Shown here piece by piece: positions 7,789 to 9,266 of a stretch of DNA of 9,266 nucleotides; the stretch's first letter is position 1; every line of letters begins with the position of its first letter. Under the pieces are notes generated by a model. The model searched no databases. It saw only the letters and a program-made list of their open reading frames with translations, and was not told the DNA's origin. Source of the DNA: Gp22-AA3 sp964384905 (GTDB lineage: Bacteria; Acidobacteriota; Polarisedimenticolia; Gp22-AA2); assembly GCA_964384905.1 (NCBI GenBank), contig CAYLND010000145.1:1-9266 (forward strand), given 5' to 3'. The position numbers and the translations under genes were made by a program.

Positions 7789-7816
7789 ATGACAGACGGA
7801 TGCCGGCGCGTGTCAA
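7789..7816 (-). promoter_or_regulatory. Candidate mglBA promoter (proximal)
   Basis: On the - strand, a perfect -35 TTGACA (7816 to 7811) is followed after 16 bases by TGTCAT (7794 to 7789), which matches the -10 consensus at 4 of 6 positions. The mglB start is about 46 bases further on. The window has few such AT-containing motifs, which makes this the best promoter candidate for mglBA. Motif-based only. Confidence 0.45.
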
Positions 7817-7843
7817 TATGGGGCAGTCCACCCCAAAGATCAA
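7815..7843 (-). promoter_or_regulatory. Candidate mglBA promoter (distal, overlapping)
   Basis: On the - strand, TTGATC (7843 to 7838) and CATATT (7820 to 7815) are separated by an ideal 17 bases, each matching consensus at 4 of 6 positions. Its -10 overlaps the -35 of the proximal candidate, so the two would be alternative start sites. Weak on its own. Confidence 0.3.
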
Positions 7844-7848
7844 CGGCC

Positions 7849-7861
7849 CCCCGGATCGGGG
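7849..7861 (-). terminator. Weak hairpin downstream of the YkgJ-type gene
   Basis: CCCCG-GAT-CGGGG forms a 5-bp stem with a 3-base loop, about 20 bases after the stop codon of the cysteine-rich gene in the - direction and just before the mglBA promoter candidates. It could separate the two transcription units. There is no T tract, and short GC stems are common in this DNA. Confidence 0.2.
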
Positions 7862-7880
7862 AACGCGCGCGAAGCGGATC

Positions 7881-8294
7881 CTAGTCTCGGGGGAGATCAA
7901 TCGATTCCACGTGAATCCGCCCGGCCGCGGCGCGTGCGGCCGCTGCGTCATCCCCGACGAACCGCCCGCGCGGGATGAACGAGAATCCGCACGGAACGTC
8001 GGGCGACAGGATGTCGCGGTCGCGCAGGTCCCGCTCGTCGATCGGGAAGAGGCGGCAGACCTTCGGCTTGATCTCGTGAATGGTGCAACGGACCGGGGCC
8101 GAGCGACGGTCGAGCAGCGGGCAGGTGAACATGAGGTTGCAGCACGCGCCGGTGCGGTCGCAGTGGCCGACGCGCCGCGCCAGGCTCTCGCGCACGTACG
8201 CGGGTCGGAAGTGCGCCAGGTAGAAGCGGCGCACCTTGCCCCATCCGAGGGTGGCGCGCTCGTGGAGCGTCAGACTCGAGGGTTTCCTCACCAC
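7881..8294 (-). CDS. YkgJ-type cysteine-cluster protein, putative Zn/Fe chelator
   Basis: A small cytoplasmic protein of the YkgJ (CxxCxxCC-like) family, thought to bind zinc or iron; its physiological role is unknown. From the start given it is 137 residues. Seven cysteines lie in the family's order: C45, C51-C52 (CDRTGACC), C58 (TCPLL), C70 (RCTIHE), C80 (KPKVCRLFP) and C102 (VPCGF). The CxIHxxKPxxCRxFP stretch is the family signature. I chose the GTG at 8294 because the residues before it are low-complexity Arg/Pro/Gly. An ATG at 8381 would add 29 residues and overlap the upstream gene by 38 bases; that start cannot be excluded. The 49-base gap to the upstream gene suggests co-transcription. 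Confidence 0.8.
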   Translation of the reverse strand: MVRKPSSLTLHERATLGWGKVRRFYLAHFRPAYVRESLARRVGHCDRTGACCNLMFTCPLLDRRSAPVRCTIHEIKPKVCRLFPIDERDLRDRDILSPDVPCGFSFIPRGRFVGDDAAAARAAAGRIHVESIDLPRD

Positions 8295-8343
8295 CGTCCC
8301 CGGCGTCGTCCGCGGCCGTGCGCCTCGCGGTCGACCGACCGTC

Positions 8344-8640
8344 TCAGGAGCGCGCCTCCAGAAGGTAACGGCGGCGCACAACCTCCATCCCTTCGTTGGC
8401 GAAGAAGTTGGTCAGGATGCGGGCGGCGTAGTCGGCGGCGGCCGCCGCGGTCGCCCCCACCCATTGCTTGGGGAGGGCCGGCGATTTGGGGTCGAAGCGG
8501 TTCATCGTCCAGAAGGAGCCGTCCGGCAGCCGGATCTGGGCGATCCAGTGCCCCGGCGCCTTCTCGACCAGGATCGTGTAGGTTTCGTCGGTCTTCTGCC
8601 GGGTCCGCACGGTGTACTCGAAGGCGGTCTCCTGCGCCAT
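8344..8640 (-). CDS. Small conserved-looking protein of unknown function
   Basis: I do not recognise this protein. From the ATG at 8640 it is 98 residues, with no signal peptide, membrane segment or cysteine cluster. The N-terminal half looks like a beta-rich strand series (TAFEYTVRTR, YTILVEKAPGHWIAQI, DGSFWTMNRF). The C-terminal half is helical with an Ala run, ending in a basic EVVRRRYLLEARS. A GTG at 8658 would add six residues but overlaps the perfect -10 box TATAAT. No ribosome binding site precedes either start, which fits a leaderless transcript. Coding is supported by an open frame with reasonable composition, tight spacing to the YkgJ-type gene downstream, and the promoter at its 5' end. 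The two genes may form an operon. Confidence 0.7.
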   Translation of the reverse strand: MAQETAFEYTVRTRQKTDETYTILVEKAPGHWIAQIRLPDGSFWTMNRFDPKSPALPKQWVGATAAAAADYAARILTNFFANEGMEVVRRRYLLEARS

Positions 8641-8649
8641 GGCGTGATC

Positions 8650-8655
8650 ATTATA
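8650..8655 (-). promoter_or_regulatory. Perfect -10 box for the small gene
   Basis: TATAAT reads on the - strand from 8655 to 8650, an exact sigma-70 -10 hexamer in otherwise very GC-rich DNA. No -35 is visible at 16-18 bases upstream. A transcript would start at about 8643-8644, only 3 or 4 bases before the ATG at 8640. Confidence 0.45.
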
Positions 8656-8669
8656 CACTCCGGGCCGGA

Positions 8670-8707
8670 CGCTCCCGGGAGCGGCGCGCGCTCCGCGGGA
8701 TCCCGCG
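8670..8707. repeat. Pair of adjacent 14-base palindromes
   Basis: CGCTCCCGGGAGCG (8670-8683) and CGCGGGATCCCGCG (8694-8707) are both perfect palindromes, 10 bases apart, in the gap between the ocd-family gene and the small gene. They may act as terminator stems for the former or as operators just upstream of the -10 box of the latter. Palindromes of this length are expected to occur a few times by chance in a GC-rich 9-kb stretch, so only the pairing and the intergenic position argue for function. Confidence 0.35.
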
Positions 8708-8727
8708 CGGTGGGGCCCCTGCCCGGC

Positions 8728-9266
8728 TCAGATCGACAGCGTCTCTCCGAGGCCCGCGGCGCGCGCGCGCGCCAGGACGACGGCGGCCGCGGCGACGTCC
8801 TGGACCCCCACGCCGGTCAGATCGCACACCGTGATCTCGCGGTCGCTGCGGCGACCGGGGCGGAGCCCCGCGGTGATCTCGCCGAGCTCGCAGGCGATCC
8901 GGCTCTCGGCGATGACGCCGGAGGCGACGGCGTGGTGGATCTCGCCCAGACGAAGGCATTGACTCCGGCTGTCGGCGACGATGAGGTCGGCGCGCTCCAG
9001 GACATCACCGTGGAGCTCCCGCTTGTCGGGGCCGTCCGAGCCGACCGCGGTGACGTGCGCCCCGGGAGCGAGCCACGCGCCGCGCACCAGCGGCTCGCGG
9101 CTGGCGGTGACCGTGACCACGATGTCCGCCCCCTCGACGGCCTCGCGCACGGAGCCGGCGACGGTGAGGCGGCAGCCGCGCGGCATCCCGGGGTGACGCT
9201 CCAGATCCTCGACGCAGGCGCGGGCGGCCTCGGGTCGCCTGCCGTAGACGCGCGCCTCCGCGAACG
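8728..9266 (-). CDS. Ornithine cyclodeaminase / mu-crystallin family enzyme (C-terminal part)
   Basis: An NAD(P)-dependent enzyme of the ornithine cyclodeaminase/mu-crystallin family. Its 5' end lies beyond the window, so only about 178 C-terminal residues are seen. The frame is open to the edge; the ATG at 9186 is internal, since family-like sequence (VYGRRPEAARACVEDL, the end of the Rossmann strand region) continues upstream of it. Family landmarks are the GADIVVTVTASREPLV nucleotide-domain segment, PGAHVTAVGSDGPDKREL (its Asp corresponds to the active-site Asp region of ornithine cyclodeaminase), ADLIVADSRSQ, LGEIHHAVASG, and the final TGVGVQDVAAAAVVLARA helix. The exact reaction cannot be told: ornithine cyclodeaminase, alanine dehydrogenase and cyclic imine reductases all share this fold. 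Confidence 0.88.
   Translation of the reverse strand, partial: FAEARVYGRRPEAARACVEDLERHPGMPRGCRLTVAGSVREAVEGADIVVTVTASREPLVRGAWLAPGAHVTAVGSDGPDKRELHGDVLERADLIVADSRSQCLRLGEIHHAVASGVIAESRIACELGEITAGLRPGRRSDREITVCDLTGVGVQDVAAAAVVLARARAAGLGETLSI

Noticed and set aside
7800..8834. 344-codon + strand open frame across the right-hand genes
   Set aside because: It runs antisense to two better-supported - strand genes, and most of its translation is Arg/Pro/Ser low complexity.

Overview
The window is very GC-rich bacterial chromosomal DNA (by eye about 70% G+C) and almost fully coding. There is no sign of mobile elements, tRNA/rRNA genes or CRISPR repeats. GTG and TTG starts, a tripartite envelope efflux pump and an MglA/MglB pair point to a Gram-negative, high-GC bacterium. 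The MglA and MglB proteins closely resemble the Myxococcus pair. Myxococcota, Acidobacteriota or a neighbouring soil or sediment lineage would all fit, and the window alone cannot decide between them.

Left two thirds (about 78-6624, + strand): one four-gene efflux operon in the order TetR-type regulator, TolC-type outer-membrane factor, periplasmic adaptor (membrane fusion protein), RND inner-membrane pump. Each junction is a 4-base stop/start overlap (GTGA, ATGA, ATGA), so translation is probably coupled. Just upstream lies an AT-richer patch with a possible extended -10 box and nested inverted repeats (96-112). This suggests that the first gene's product represses its own operon until a ligand arrives. 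The pump is MdtB/MdtC-like, 1049 residues long, with the proton-relay Asp-Asp and Lys residues in place.

Middle (6633-7860, - strand): mglB then mglA, encoding a Ras-like polarity GTPase and its roadblock-domain regulator, with promoter-like sequences upstream of mglB. The pump operon and mglA converge with only 8 bases between their stop codons. A 6-bp hairpin spans both stops.

Right end (7881-9266, - strand): a cysteine-rich YkgJ-type putative metal-binding protein, a small unrecognised protein of about 98 residues with a near-perfect -10 box almost touching its ATG, two adjacent 14-base palindromes, and the C-terminal part of an ornithine cyclodeaminase/mu-crystallin family enzyme that runs off the window.

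I found no clearly new multi-gene system. The items most worth checking are the self-regulated operon with its nested operator, the double-stop-codon hairpin, the possibly leaderless small gene and its conserved partner, and the intergenic palindrome pair.
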